Shown piece after piece: positions 9,932 to 18,153 of a stretch of DNA of 64,000 nt. Source of the DNA: Clostridiales bacterium (lineage in GTDB: Bacteria > Bacillota > Clostridia > Saccharofermentanales > Saccharofermentanaceae); contig JAFXMZ010000024.1 of assembly GCA_017529925.1 (NCBI GenBank), positions 62,001 through 126,000 of the forward strand. The letters are read 5' to 3'. Under the pieces are notes generated by a model. It saw only the letters and a program-made list of their open reading frames with translations, was not told the origin of the DNA and searched no databases. A program made the position numbers and the translations under genes. Each line of letters opens with the position of its first letter. The stretch's first letter is position 1.

Positions 9932-10007
9932 TGGTAATATTCTCCGTCCTGTTTTTAGATTATAATACAAATGTCGATTATCTTAAACTGTCCAAAGGAG
10001 ATCCTTC
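9932..10007. promoter_or_regulatory. Divergent promoter region between yfhO-like and GT2 genes
   Basis: A 76-nt region between opposite start codons. The overlapping sequence ATTATAAT (9959-9966) gives a TATAAT on both strands: minus 9959-9964 toward the YfhO-like gene, plus 9961-9966 toward the GT2 gene. The -35 elements are weak (minus TTTAAG at 9982-9987). The GT2 gene has a strong AAAGGAG ribosome binding site. A shared -10 would let the two partner genes be expressed together; this is inference. Confidence 0.4.
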
Positions 10008-10946
10008 ATGCTGATAAGTCTCATAGTTCCATGCTATAACGAAGAAGAGGCACTGCCCTTCCTTTACGATGCTGTATGCAAGGTCGCCTCGGACGAGTCC
10101 TCATACGATTTCGAGTTCATAATGATCGACGACGGAAGCCGCGACAGAACGCTCGAGGTCATAAAGGGACTGCGCGGGAAAGACGATCGCGTGAAGTTCA
10201 TATCCTTTTCGAGGAACTTCGGAAAGGAAGCCGCCATGTATGCGGGCCTTCAGAAGTCAAAGGGCGATCTTGTAGCCATCCTCGATGCCGATATGCAGGA
10301 TCCCCCGTCGCTCATTCCGGACATGATAAGGTCGATCGAGAATGATGAAGCCGATATAGTCGCCGCCAGGCGCGTTTCTCGCGAGGGGGAGCCGAGGATT
10401 AGGAGCTTTTTCGCGAGGAAGTTCTATAAGATAATCAACAGGATGATCGAGGTCGAGATAGCGGACGGAGCAAGGGATTTCAGGCTCATGAAGCGCAAGG
10501 TCGTCGATGCCATCTTAAGTGTTTCCGAGAGACAGCGTTTCTCCAAGGGTATCTTTGCGTGGGTCGGATTCCGCACCAAGTGGATCGAGCATAAGAATGT
10601 CGAGAGGGTCGCGGGCGAGACCAAGTGGAGCTTCTGGAAACTGTTCAAGTATGCCGTAGACGGCATAGTCTCATTTACCGTCGCCCCCCTGAGGTTTGCC
10701 ACATATGCGGGATTCTTCTTTGCAACTGCAGGATTTGTCTACCTCATCTACTATTTCATCAGGGCGATAATACTCAGGATCTATAACGACGTTCCCGGTT
10801 ATCCTTCGCTGTTGTGCTTTATCCTCTTCATCGGAGGACTCATCCTCATGGCGCTCGGAATGCTCGGCGAATATATCGGCAGGACATTTATCGAAGTCAA
10901 GCAGAGACCCGTCTATATCGCAGCAGAAGAAGAGACGGACGCCTGA
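10008..10946 (+). CDS. GT2 polyprenyl-phosphate glycosyltransferase, CsbB/GtrB-like
   Basis: Transfers a sugar from a nucleotide donor to undecaprenyl phosphate on the inner membrane face. The 312-residue protein has the GT2 core with IDDGSRDRT and the metal-binding DADMQDPP stretch, then two C-terminal membrane helices (about 228-255 and 265-290), the layout of CsbB and GtrB. AAAGGAG precedes the ATG at good spacing. It is divergent from the YfhO-like gene and convergent with the membrane protein at 10955, with only 8 nt between stops. Likely it supplies a lipid-linked sugar for extracellular decoration of a wall or lipoteichoic polymer. Confidence 0.9.
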   Translation: MLISLIVPCYNEEEALPFLYDAVCKVASDESSYDFEFIMIDDGSRDRTLEVIKGLRGKDDRVKFISFSRNFGKEAAMYAGLQKSKGDLVAILDADMQDPPSLIPDMIRSIENDEADIVAARRVSREGEPRIRSFFARKFYKIINRMIEVEIADGARDFRLMKRKVVDAILSVSERQRFSKGIFAWVGFRTKWIEHKNVERVAGETKWSFWKLFKYAVDGIVSFTVAPLRFATYAGFFFATAGFVYLIYYFIRAIILRIYNDVPGYPSLLCFILFIGGLILMALGMLGEYIGRTFIEVKQRPVYIAAEEETDA

Positions 10947-10954
10947 TCTTTCAT

Positions 10955-12514
10955 TTAAGTCTTTCCCAGATATCTGTAGAAGGCAGTGTCCTCATAGTCG
11001 CGGACATAGAACTGCCTGGGTGTTACGTTGATAAAATAATCCTCATGAGACCTCAGGTCGCCGAATGATACGATCTGGTCCCTGGGCTGTACCGAGGTGT
11101 CCTCCCCCGTGATGATCTCCTTTGTCGCACCTGCGACGGTCAGCAGGAACAGGAAGGCGGTGACTCCCGACAGAAGTAGCGCGCCGAAGGATATCATCGA
11201 TCTTCCGTCGATATTGTTGTTGTTCTTTGCGATCCTTTCGCACTCTCTTCCGATCTTTACTGCGGTCATTACCGTAATTGCGAACATCGGCGCGAGAGTT
11301 CCCCTCATGAGAAGGTCATTTGCCTCGCTCATCATGTATACCGGGAATACCGCGAGAGTTGCGGCCGATACCCACATCAGTCCGTCATGCTTCCTGTCGC
11401 GGAAAAGGAATACTATCCAAAGGCCGAACTCAAAGATGACGTACAGGAAGTAGTAGAGTATGAGCTCGCCCGGATCCTTATAGAATTCCCAGATAAAGCC
11501 CCTGATGCCTGTCGCATTTGAATTGGCCGTAAAGAAAAGCGCATAGCATGCAAATATGAAGACGGGCAGTATCAGGTTTCCGATCGAAAAGATGTTCAAA
11601 AGGCTCCTTCTCCTGTCGCCCTTTATGATCCCGTCCCTTACGGCTTTCCATACCGCGACCGGAACGAGACCTATCGTCGCCCACGGGGAATACGGGAACA
11701 GAAGAGCTCCGAGAGCTCCGGCGCTCCTGCCGTTTTTCGCCCCGATCACGAGCATCGTCACTACCCATCCCGGTATCGTCTGGTGGAAGACGTTCATGGT
11801 CTGATAGAAATTGCCGTGTATGTTGAATATATGGTTCCATCCTTCCCATGTCGTCTCGACATGAAGGACGATCCCGTTGAATGCCAGGACGAGAATGTCG
11901 AATCCCGCGAAGAGGAAGAGAGTCACCATAGCTGCGTATGATCTTCTCTTCATGATGAAGCATATCCCCGTCATCACGAGGAACAGACCGAGCGCCGACC
12001 ACAAAATGAGTGCGATCCTGGCAGCCATAAGCCCGAACAGTTTCCCGACGGCAGCAGGCACGAGCCAGAATGTAAAATAGTAGGCGAATGCCACCGTGTC
12101 GCTTCCGAACGCCTCACGTACCACGGGGTCGCTCTGCTTTGAAAGATCATAGAAGACGGGCCAGTCATACTCTACAAGATCATTAAGGACTGCCGCCCTG
12201 ACATTATGGTCAAGAGTCGTCCAGGTAAACTCGCCGATACCCGCGACCACCGCCCATATGACCGCAAAGACGGCCGTTATCACCAGAAAAGGCACAGTGA
12301 AGGATATCTTATCGTCTGAGATCTTTTTGCAGTTACCGTCCTTTTCGCTGTCGATGACCGAATAGATGCAGACTGATATCAGGACCAGCGAAAAGATGAG
12401 CGCCATATGGATCTTCAGGAAGAACATGAAGAACAGAAGCACCGGCAGCGCCACATATATGAGCGATGCCGTGAAAAATGTCCTGTATCCGATCCCGAAC
12501 TCTTTCTTCCCCAT
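10955..12514 (-). CDS. Polytopic membrane protein, unknown function (paralogue of the next gene)
   Basis: A 519-residue protein with 11-13 predicted hydrophobic segments. I do not recognise a named family. It shares strongly conserved stretches with the 537-residue neighbour, including YDWPVFYDLSKQSDPV near residue 115-130 and FPYSPWATIGLVP near 275. The first extracytoplasmic loop holds TLDHNVRAAVLNDL, acidic and basic residues after the first helices, which resembles the arrangement in GT-C glycosyltransferases. With CsbB/YfhO-like genes beside it, a lipid-linked sugar transferase is a reasonable guess only. The start lies 10 nt after the upstream stop, so it is co-transcribed with its paralogue. 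Confidence 0.7.
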   Translation of the reverse strand: MGKKEFGIGYRTFFTASLIYVALPVLLFFMFFLKIHMALIFSLVLISVCIYSVIDSEKDGNCKKISDDKISFTVPFLVITAVFAVIWAVVAGIGEFTWTTLDHNVRAAVLNDLVEYDWPVFYDLSKQSDPVVREAFGSDTVAFAYYFTFWLVPAAVGKLFGLMAARIALILWSALGLFLVMTGICFIMKRRSYAAMVTLFLFAGFDILVLAFNGIVLHVETTWEGWNHIFNIHGNFYQTMNVFHQTIPGWVVTMLVIGAKNGRSAGALGALLFPYSPWATIGLVPVAVWKAVRDGIIKGDRRRSLLNIFSIGNLILPVFIFACYALFFTANSNATGIRGFIWEFYKDPGELILYYFLYVIFEFGLWIVFLFRDRKHDGLMWVSAATLAVFPVYMMSEANDLLMRGTLAPMFAITVMTAVKIGRECERIAKNNNNIDGRSMISFGALLLSGVTAFLFLLTVAGATKEIITGEDTSVQPRDQIVSFGDLRSHEDYFINVTPRQFYVRDYEDTAFYRYLGKT

Positions 12515-12524
12515 CTTATCCGCC

Positions 12525-14138
12525 TTACCTCGCCAGGTACTTATAGAAGAACTGTTCCTCGTGATCGTAAACGAAGAACTGTTCGTCGACCGTGTAATAG
12601 TTTCCGTATTCGGGATGCCTCATATCGCCGAATGAATATATATCCTCGGTAAAGCGCCTCGATCCGTCAAAAGTCGATATAACGGTGATCAGGAGCTGCT
12701 GAAGGGCTATGAGCGACATAACGAAAACGAGGAGCGCCCCTCCGGCAAGTTTCAGATATTCGCGGGGAGTCTTCCTGATGACATGGCCGTTCTTGTCCCT
12801 GCCCGTAGTCTCGACCTTTTCGGCGATAACGCCGGCAAGCATTACGGAGAGGATAAAGAATTCGGGCATCGCGCCTCTCATCGTGAAATCATTCTGATAT
12901 GAGATCTTGTAGAACGGCATTATCAGGAGAGCTGCAAGGACAGTATAGAACAGGCTGTCCTTTTTTCTCGCACCGAAAAGGAGCAGGAATGACGGCAGTA
13001 TCTCCACGAGGATGACGAGAAGATAACCTGCAAGGAATGCGCCGATGCCGCCGTAAAAACCTATAGTATTTCCGGATACCGATGTCGCATTGCCGTTAGC
13101 CGTGAAATACGGAGCAAAGATAAACAGTATGAGCAGCGGAGTCACTATATTGACCGGATCAAGGATGTTCAGGATATTGCCCTTCACAGATGAAGAACGG
13201 TTCTTCTTCGTAAATACCGACCATATGGCTATGGGCACGAGTCCTATCGTCGCCCAGGGCGAATAAGGGAACATCATCGCTCCCAAGAATCCAACTCCCC
13301 TGTTATTCTTCGTCAGCATGAACATCACGGCTATGAGCCAGCAGGGAATACACTGGTTAAAGACATTCAGTATGTTATTGATATTGCTTATGTACACGAT
13401 ATGTCTCGTGTAGCCTTCGAGCCACATCCACTCCTGCTTTGTACCGATAAACTCATTATAGATATACGGAATGAAGTCGAGCCCGGCGAAACATATCATC
13501 GTAAAGATCACGGCATATGTCTTCTTCCGGAGTGCCATGGACATTCCCGTCAGGGTAAGGAACAGACCCGCCGATGCCCACAACAGAAGACAGAAGTTTC
13601 CTGCAGCAAATCCCAGAACCTTTCCGATCACCGCAGGTACTGTCCAGAATGTCAGATAGTATGAAAAACCTACGACAGTATCGGGAAGATAGGAATTGAT
13701 GACCGGATCGCTCTGTTTTGAAAGGTCATAGAATACCGGCCAGTCGTAATTGACGAGGTCCCTGAAGATGGCCCGCCTGTATGCATGATCCGCGGATCCC
13801 CAGACATACTCTCCTACATCGGATATCAGAGCGATGAGAACTGCAGCCGCTGCAAGGATGATGATATATGTAAGGGGGACCTCAAATGATGTCTCCTCTT
13901 TTGAAAGAAGCTCTTTTGAAGGACTCCTGACGCTGTCCCTTACAAATAGGGCAGTCATGAGGCACAATATGAGCGTTGCCGGGACAGCGATCCAGATCTT
14001 CAGCCATCCCATGAAGAAGACTGCGACCGGAAGTGAAAGGTAAACGGCGCACACGGCAAGAAAAGACCTGAGCGTTATATTGACGCTCAACCCTTTCCTT
14101 TCCCTGTTACCTTTTGAAAGCGACGCTACCTCGCGCAT
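12525..14138 (-). CDS. Polytopic membrane protein, unknown function (paralogue of the preceding gene)
   Basis: About 537 residues with a similar 11-13 helix profile and the shared motifs VNYDWPVFYDLSKQSDPV and FPYSPWATIGLVP. The first loop has SADHAYRRAIFRDLV, aligned with LDHNVRAAVLNDL in the neighbour. The start is ambiguous: GTG at 14144 or ATG at 14138, six bases later; a GGGAGGGAG ribosome binding site is compatible with both and I prefer the ATG. The two genes look like an old tandem duplication that has diverged but kept the loop motifs, suggesting two related enzymatic or transport roles in envelope glycan assembly. Confidence 0.7.
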   Translation of the reverse strand: MREVASLSKGNRERKGLSVNITLRSFLAVCAVYLSLPVAVFFMGWLKIWIAVPATLILCLMTALFVRDSVRSPSKELLSKEETSFEVPLTYIIILAAAAVLIALISDVGEYVWGSADHAYRRAIFRDLVNYDWPVFYDLSKQSDPVINSYLPDTVVGFSYYLTFWTVPAVIGKVLGFAAGNFCLLLWASAGLFLTLTGMSMALRKKTYAVIFTMICFAGLDFIPYIYNEFIGTKQEWMWLEGYTRHIVYISNINNILNVFNQCIPCWLIAVMFMLTKNNRGVGFLGAMMFPYSPWATIGLVPIAIWSVFTKKNRSSSVKGNILNILDPVNIVTPLLILFIFAPYFTANGNATSVSGNTIGFYGGIGAFLAGYLLVILVEILPSFLLLFGARKKDSLFYTVLAALLIMPFYKISYQNDFTMRGAMPEFFILSVMLAGVIAEKVETTGRDKNGHVIRKTPREYLKLAGGALLVFVMSLIALQQLLITVISTFDGSRRFTEDIYSFGDMRHPEYGNYYTVDEQFFVYDHEEQFFYKYLAR

Positions 14139-14166
14139 ACACACGCTCTCCCTCCCTTGTTAGATG

Positions 14167-14269
14167 ATTATACCACAAAGCGAGCACCTTGCTTGCAAGG
14201 GGTGCGAGCGAAGCGGGTATGTCGTGCGGAGCACCTTACTTGCAAAGCCTACTGATCTAGTAGTATTAT
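14167..14269. promoter_or_regulatory. Divergent promoters with paired CTTGCAAG-containing repeats
   Basis: The 162-nt region between the membrane-protein gene and the Rrf2 gene. On the minus strand an extended -10 (TGG then TATAAT) lies at 14167-14175. On the plus strand TTGCAA (14240-14245) and TATTAT (14264-14269) are separated by 18 nt. Two near-identical segments, GAGCACCTTGCTTGCAAG at 14182-14199 and GAGCACCTTACTTGCAA at 14229-14245, lie 47 nt apart. An ACT-n5-AGT dyad (14251-14261) overlaps the plus -10 region and could be an Rrf2 autoregulatory site. Binding is not shown by the sequence. Confidence 0.4.
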
Positions 14270-14300
14270 GTTCCCGACATATTTTTTCGGAGGATCACAT

Positions 14301-14732
14301 ATGAAGATCTCTACCAAGGGCAGATACGCGCTTCGAATGCTCGTTGATATTGCGACTCATCAGGACGACGGCTTTATCGCACTTAAGACGATCGCCGACA
14401 GACAGAATATATCCAAGAAATATCTTGAGCAGATCGTACCGGTCCTTGGCAAAGCCGGGATCCTTCAGGCCAACAGAGGCTTCCAGGGCGGCTATTCACT
14501 CGGAAGACCTGCCTCTGAGATATCTGTCGGCGAGGTATTGCGTCTTACGGAGGGCGGACTTGCACCTGTCTCCTGCATTATCGACGACAGTCATGTTCTT
14601 TGTGACAGAATGACAGACTGCCCAACCCTTCCTGTTTGGCAAGGGCTGGGCAGAGTCATAAATGAATACCTTGATTCTGTTTCTATTCAGGATATTACGG
14701 ATCAGTCTGCAAAAAGAGGAGTCGAGAGATAA
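14301..14732 (+). CDS. Rrf2-family transcriptional regulator (IscR/CymR-like)
   Basis: A 143-residue winged-helix regulator starting [13 protein letters not shown], the family hallmark. ATG 14301 follows CGGAGG by 7 nt; an in-frame ATG 33 nt upstream lacks such a site. Three cysteines, C92, C101 and C107, occur where IscR/NsrR-type proteins hold a [2Fe-2S] cluster, although the spacing (8 and 5 residues) differs from the 5 and 5 of IscR. CymR, the cysteine-metabolism repressor of the same family, lacks these cysteines but is controlled by direct contact with CysK. Here the 3' end overlaps cysK by 31 nt in opposite orientation. Target is likely iron-sulfur or cysteine metabolism (inference). 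Confidence 0.88.
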   Translation: MKISTKGRYALRMLVDIATHQDDGFIALKTIADRQNISKKYLEQIVPVLGKAGILQANRGFQGGYSLGRPASEISVGEVLRLTEGGLAPVSCIIDDSHVLCDRMTDCPTLPVWQGLGRVINEYLDSVSIQDITDQSAKRGVER

Positions 14733-15631
14733 CGGTCTCCGGTATCAGGCAGAAGTACTACTATCTTCTTTCCCTTATTCTCCGGTCTTAATGCTATCTG
14801 GGATGCAGCCCACAATGCTGCTCCGGATGATATGCCCACGAGGAATCCCTCCTTACGCGCAACATCTTTTCCCGTAGCGAAAGCATCTTCGTTGCTGACC
14901 TTTATGATCTCGTCGTAGATACCCGTATTCAAGGTATCGGGAACAAATCCTGCTCCGATTCCCTGTATCTTATGCGGTCCGGATACTCCCTCCGACAATA
15001 CCGGTGAGGTCGAGGGCTCGACTGCGACTACCTTTACGTCAGCCTTTCTGCTCTTGAGATATTCTCCTACACCCGTGAGTGTTCCTCCCGTCCCTACTCC
15101 TGCAACAAAGAAATCAACATCACCATCCAGATCGTTCCAGATCTCAGGACCTGTAGAAGCCCTGTGAGCCGCAGGATTTGCGGGATTCGTGAACTGTCCG
15201 GGGATAAAGCTTCCGGGAGTCTGCGCTGCAAGCTCTTCAGCCTTGGCGATCGCGCCCTTCATTCCCTTTGCTCCCTCTGTAAGTACGATCTCGGCGCCGT
15301 ATGCCTTGAGGAGGTTCCTTCTCTCGACGCTCATCGTCTCGGGCATAGTGAGGATAGCCTTGTATCCCTTTGCAGCAGCAACAGCGGCAAGGCCGATACC
15401 TGTATTTCCTGATGTCGGCTCGATGATGGTCGCGCCGGGCTTCAATACACCTCTTGCCTCTGCATCCTCGATCATCGCGAGCGCGATCCTGTCCTTGACT
15501 GAACCCGCGGGGTTAAAATACTCGAGCTTGGCATAAACATCTGCGCCGAGTCCGTGTGCCTTTGAGTAGTTGTTGAGCTTAAGAAGCGGAGTGCCTCCGA
15601 TAATATCCGTGATCTTCTCATATAAAGCCAT
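14702..15631 (-). CDS. cysK: Cysteine synthase A (O-acetylserine sulfhydrylase)
   Basis: Makes cysteine from O-acetylserine and sulfide with pyridoxal phosphate. The 309-residue protein has the PLP lysine K46 in PAGSVKDR, the substrate loop TSGNTG at 73-78 and the phosphate-binding GTGGTLTG. Length is normal for CysK. A consensus promoter lies upstream (15687-15715), and the leader carries a 15-nt dyad. Its last 31 nt overlap the last 31 nt of the Rrf2 gene on the other strand, so the two transcripts are complementary at their 3' ends. Confidence 0.96.
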   Translation of the reverse strand: MALYEKITDIIGGTPLLKLNNYSKAHGLGADVYAKLEYFNPAGSVKDRIALAMIEDAEARGVLKPGATIIEPTSGNTGIGLAAVAAAKGYKAILTMPETMSVERRNLLKAYGAEIVLTEGAKGMKGAIAKAEELAAQTPGSFIPGQFTNPANPAAHRASTGPEIWNDLDGDVDFFVAGVGTGGTLTGVGEYLKSRKADVKVVAVEPSTSPVLSEGVSGPHKIQGIGAGFVPDTLNTGIYDEIIKVSNEDAFATGKDVARKEGFLVGISSGAALWAASQIALRPENKGKKIVVLLPDTGDRYLSTPLFAD

Positions 15632-15653
15632 TATTTTTCCCTCCTGTCTGAGC

Positions 15654-15668
15654 AGGCATTCAATGCCT
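15654..15668 (-). promoter_or_regulatory. Dyad AGGCATT-n-AATGCCT in the cysK leader
   Basis: Perfect 7-bp inverted repeat with one central base between the cysK promoter and its start codon. Its position just downstream of the transcription start fits a repressor operator or a small 5' hairpin. No named regulator matches it by eye. Confidence 0.4.
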
Positions 15669-15686
15669 ATTCATTTTATAGGTTTT

Positions 15687-15715
15687 ATTCTAACCACTGT
15701 ATTTGATAATGTCAA
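15687..15715 (-). promoter_or_regulatory. Sigma-A-type promoter of cysK
   Basis: On the minus strand TTGACA (15710-15715) and TAGAAT (15687-15692) are separated by 17 nt, giving a perfect -35 and a five-of-six -10. The predicted start is about 45 nt upstream of the cysK ATG. Confidence 0.75.
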
Positions 15716-15765
15716 CCGCGAAAATTACCGTCTTTTCAGACCTCTGTCTACAAAAGGCGGCAAAC

Positions 15766-15802
15766 AAAAAGATCCCCGGAGAGAACGGATTCTCCGGGGA
15801 TC
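15766..15802 (-). terminator. Intrinsic terminator of the prepilin gene
   Basis: A perfect 12-bp stem (GATCCCCGGAGA at 15771-15782 with its complement at 15791-15802), 8-nt loop, followed on the minus strand by TTTTTGTTTG. It sits 24 nt after the stop of the small prepilin gene. Confidence 0.85.
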
Positions 15803-15825
15803 AGAAGATACAATGCTTATCCTTA

Positions 15826-16032
15826 TCAGATATGTGCATCATCATAGATAGCAGTTGCAGCCGCCTTCACGCTCTCATTGTGATCATTCAGAGAGGAAGC
15901 AGCATTCCTGGCTCTCGCAATATATCCGCCGATAGCCATAACGAGGACTGCAGCGAGGATAACAATGATTGCGATAACAAGAACCATCTCTATCAAAGTA
16001 AAACCTGTTTTATTCTTTCTAAACCTTTTCAT
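15826..16032 (-). CDS. Type IV prepilin-like protein, very small
   Basis: A 68-residue protein with a textbook class III signal: a basic leader of ten residues ending in Gly10, then F11-T-L-I-E15, the N-methylation site and Glu+5, followed by one hydrophobic helix. Only about 30 residues follow the helix, much shorter than a usual major pilin and lacking the globular head and disulfide loop. ATG 16032 has AAGGAGG 8 nt upstream. No prepilin peptidase, ATPase or platform gene lies nearby and the gene has its own terminator, so it is a stand-alone unit. It may be a minor pseudopilin, a com-type competence pilin or a surface-exposed peptide. Confidence 0.8.
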   Translation of the reverse strand: MKRFRKNKTGFTLIEMVLVIAIIVILAAVLVMAIGGYIARARNAASSLNDHNESVKAAATAIYDDAHI

Positions 16033-16056
16033 TCCCCCAACCTCCTTTATGAGAGT

Positions 16057-16084
16057 ATTATACACAATTGTGTCTAATTCGTGA
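16057..16084 (-). promoter_or_regulatory. Prepilin promoter with overlapping palindrome
   Basis: On the minus strand TATAAT lies at 16057-16062 and a TTCACG -35 about 17 nt upstream. The 12-bp perfect palindrome ACACAATTGTGT (16062-16073) starts in the -10 box and fills the spacer, a position suited to a repressor. The identity of any such repressor is unknown. Confidence 0.45.
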
Positions 16085-16213
16085 AGAGATTGTGAAATAA
16101 ATTTTTATTTACTTCTTATTTTCCTCCAATACATCCTGTCTGCCGGCCGGTTTTCGGGGATAATAACGCATGTAGACTTCCTGCCTGTGATAAACGCTGC
16201 GGCGCTAATATGA

Positions 16214-16228
16214 TAGAATCAGTTCATG
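16214..16228 (+). promoter_or_regulatory. Extended -10 promoter, apparently leaderless start of the LtaS-like gene
   Basis: TGA-TAGAAT (TAGAAT at 16214-16219) ends six bases before the ATG at 16226, so transcription would begin at or next to the start codon. No Shine-Dalgarno is present. This predicts a leaderless mRNA, or a start site that is used little. Confidence 0.4.
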
Positions 16229-18145
16229 GATATACAGATAGACAGAACGCGCAAAGGTATCATCAAGGCAGTAGCAGCAACAGTCACTGCGTCTGTCGCA
16301 GGATATGTTATGTCCGGTCTTCTCCCTCTTTCGATCATCTGGATCATTCTGCTTCTGTTTCTTTCCATCCCTTCATGGACTGTCAGAGAGGAAAACAGAT
16401 ATCTGCCCGATCTCATCACAGGATTATTCCTTTCCATATTCGTTCTCTATTTCTCCCAGTTCATAAACATGGCCGGGCACGAGATATTCAAAGACTACTC
16501 TTCTCTGTTCTCGTATATGAACAGGAGAGCCGGCGGCTATCTGATCGACCCGAGGTTCCCGACCGAGATGCTCCTCATTGTATCTGTCTACGCATTCCTG
16601 CGTGCCTGCCGCCTGCCGCGGCGCATCTCTTCAGCCGTTACTCCGCTCTTATTCTTTATCCCGGCTCTTGCCGACTATTATGTCTATACATTCCGTGGGA
16701 GCGAACTGATATTCCCGGACCTTTACGGTGCCTCCACCGCATTCACTGTGGCCGAAGGCTATCATTTCCCGGTCCTCATCCCTCTCGGAGGCATGATCTG
16801 CCCTTATATCCTTTTCCTGATCTTCACATTTTAGGTCGGGGACAGCGCACCTCACGTCAAGGCAGACGCAAAGAGCATCCTCACGAGGGCCGGTGCATTC
16901 ATATCCCTTTTCGCCATGTTCCTCATATCATTCTCGAACTACAGGTCATTCCGTTATCCGTACTCCTATTATGACCAGCCTTCGCAGGGAAACGGCTTCA
17001 CATTGAACTTTCTGATGAGCATGACAGGCTTCAACATCCAAAAGCCCGAAGGCTACGACAGCAGGCAGTATGAACAGCTCGTCTCGGACTCATATAAGTA
17101 TTCCTTCGATCCGAAGGATTCACCTGATATAGTCGTGATAATGAACGAGTCCTTCTCGGATCTTTCAGTCTATGAGGGCATTTCCTCCTCACTTTCAGAA
17201 GATCCGATCCCGTATTTCCATTCGCTTTCATCGGCAGACAACGCCGTCACCGGTTTTGCGTATTCGTCCGTTTTCGGCGGGAGGACTCCTAACTCAGAGT
17301 ATGAATTCCTGACGGGCATCACGACATATGCTCTCCCTGACGGCCTGATCCCGTTCTCCTATTCGATAAACAGCGACACTTTTTCCGTCGCTTCCTATCT
17401 CCGGAACAACGGATATGAAACATACGGCATCCACCCCTTCATGGCTTCGAACTGGAAGCGAGATAAGGTCTATCCTCTCCTGGGGTTTAAAAACAGCATC
17501 TTTATAGACGACATAGACTACGATCAGGATGATCTTATCAGGAGTTATATATCTGACCGAAAAGCATATTCCATCGTTGAGGACATCCTTTCAGAGGATA
17601 ATTCTGCCCCGAGGTTCATATTCCTCGTCACGATGCAGAATCACGGCGGTTATGACATGGATCCGTCATCACCTCTTTATACGGAATATGTTGACCCGGG
17701 AACAGAGAATGCCGGAGAGATCAACACATTCCTTTCGCTGATGAATCAGAGCGATATCGCACTTGAGGAGTTCCTCGGGGAATTGTCTTCAAGGGACAGG
17801 GAGACCATCGTCGTCCTCTTCGGCGACCATCAGCCTAATCTCGGATTTAATTCCTCTTTCACGGAATTCGGCGGGCTTTCCCGGAAGGTACCTTTCATGA
17901 TCTGGAGCAACAGGGACACGGACGGGCTGTCATCATTAAGATCCGCTCCGGAGACGAGCATCAACTATCTCGGGATCGATACATTAACGGCAGCCGGTAT
18001 CCCTCTCCCTCCTTATTTCGAATTCATTTCCGGCATAAGAAAGACCGTACCCTGCATCAATTCTGCAGGATACGGTCAGGGTGATCTTGATGATGCTATA
18101 AATGATTATCTCGGTCTTCAGTATTATGTCCTGAAGGACTCCTGA
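16226..18145 (+). pseudogene. LtaS-like membrane phosphoglycerol transferase (sulfatase fold), interrupted by one in-frame TAG
   Basis: Codons 1-202 encode about four membrane helices. Codon 203 is TAG (16832-16834). The same frame then continues without another stop to a TGA at 18145, 640 codons in all. The second part has the fifth helix, then the sulfatase-type domain: metal-binding DIVVIMNESFSD, the nucleophile-loop GGRTPNSEYEFLTG and LFGDHQP, all as in lipoteichoic acid synthases. No ribosome binding site precedes the ATG at 16916, so the distal part is unlikely to be translated alone. Apart from the TAG the gene looks intact. It may be a recent nonsense mutation, a sequencing error, or a codon that is read through or reassigned. 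Its 3' end is 8 nt from a convergent gene. Confidence 0.75.
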
Positions 18146-18153
18146 GACTGAGA

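Noticed and set aside
16832..16915. Frameshift as cause of the split LtaS-like gene
   Set aside because: Both halves are in the same frame (690 nt apart, divisible by three) with no other stop, so a single nonsense codon explains it.
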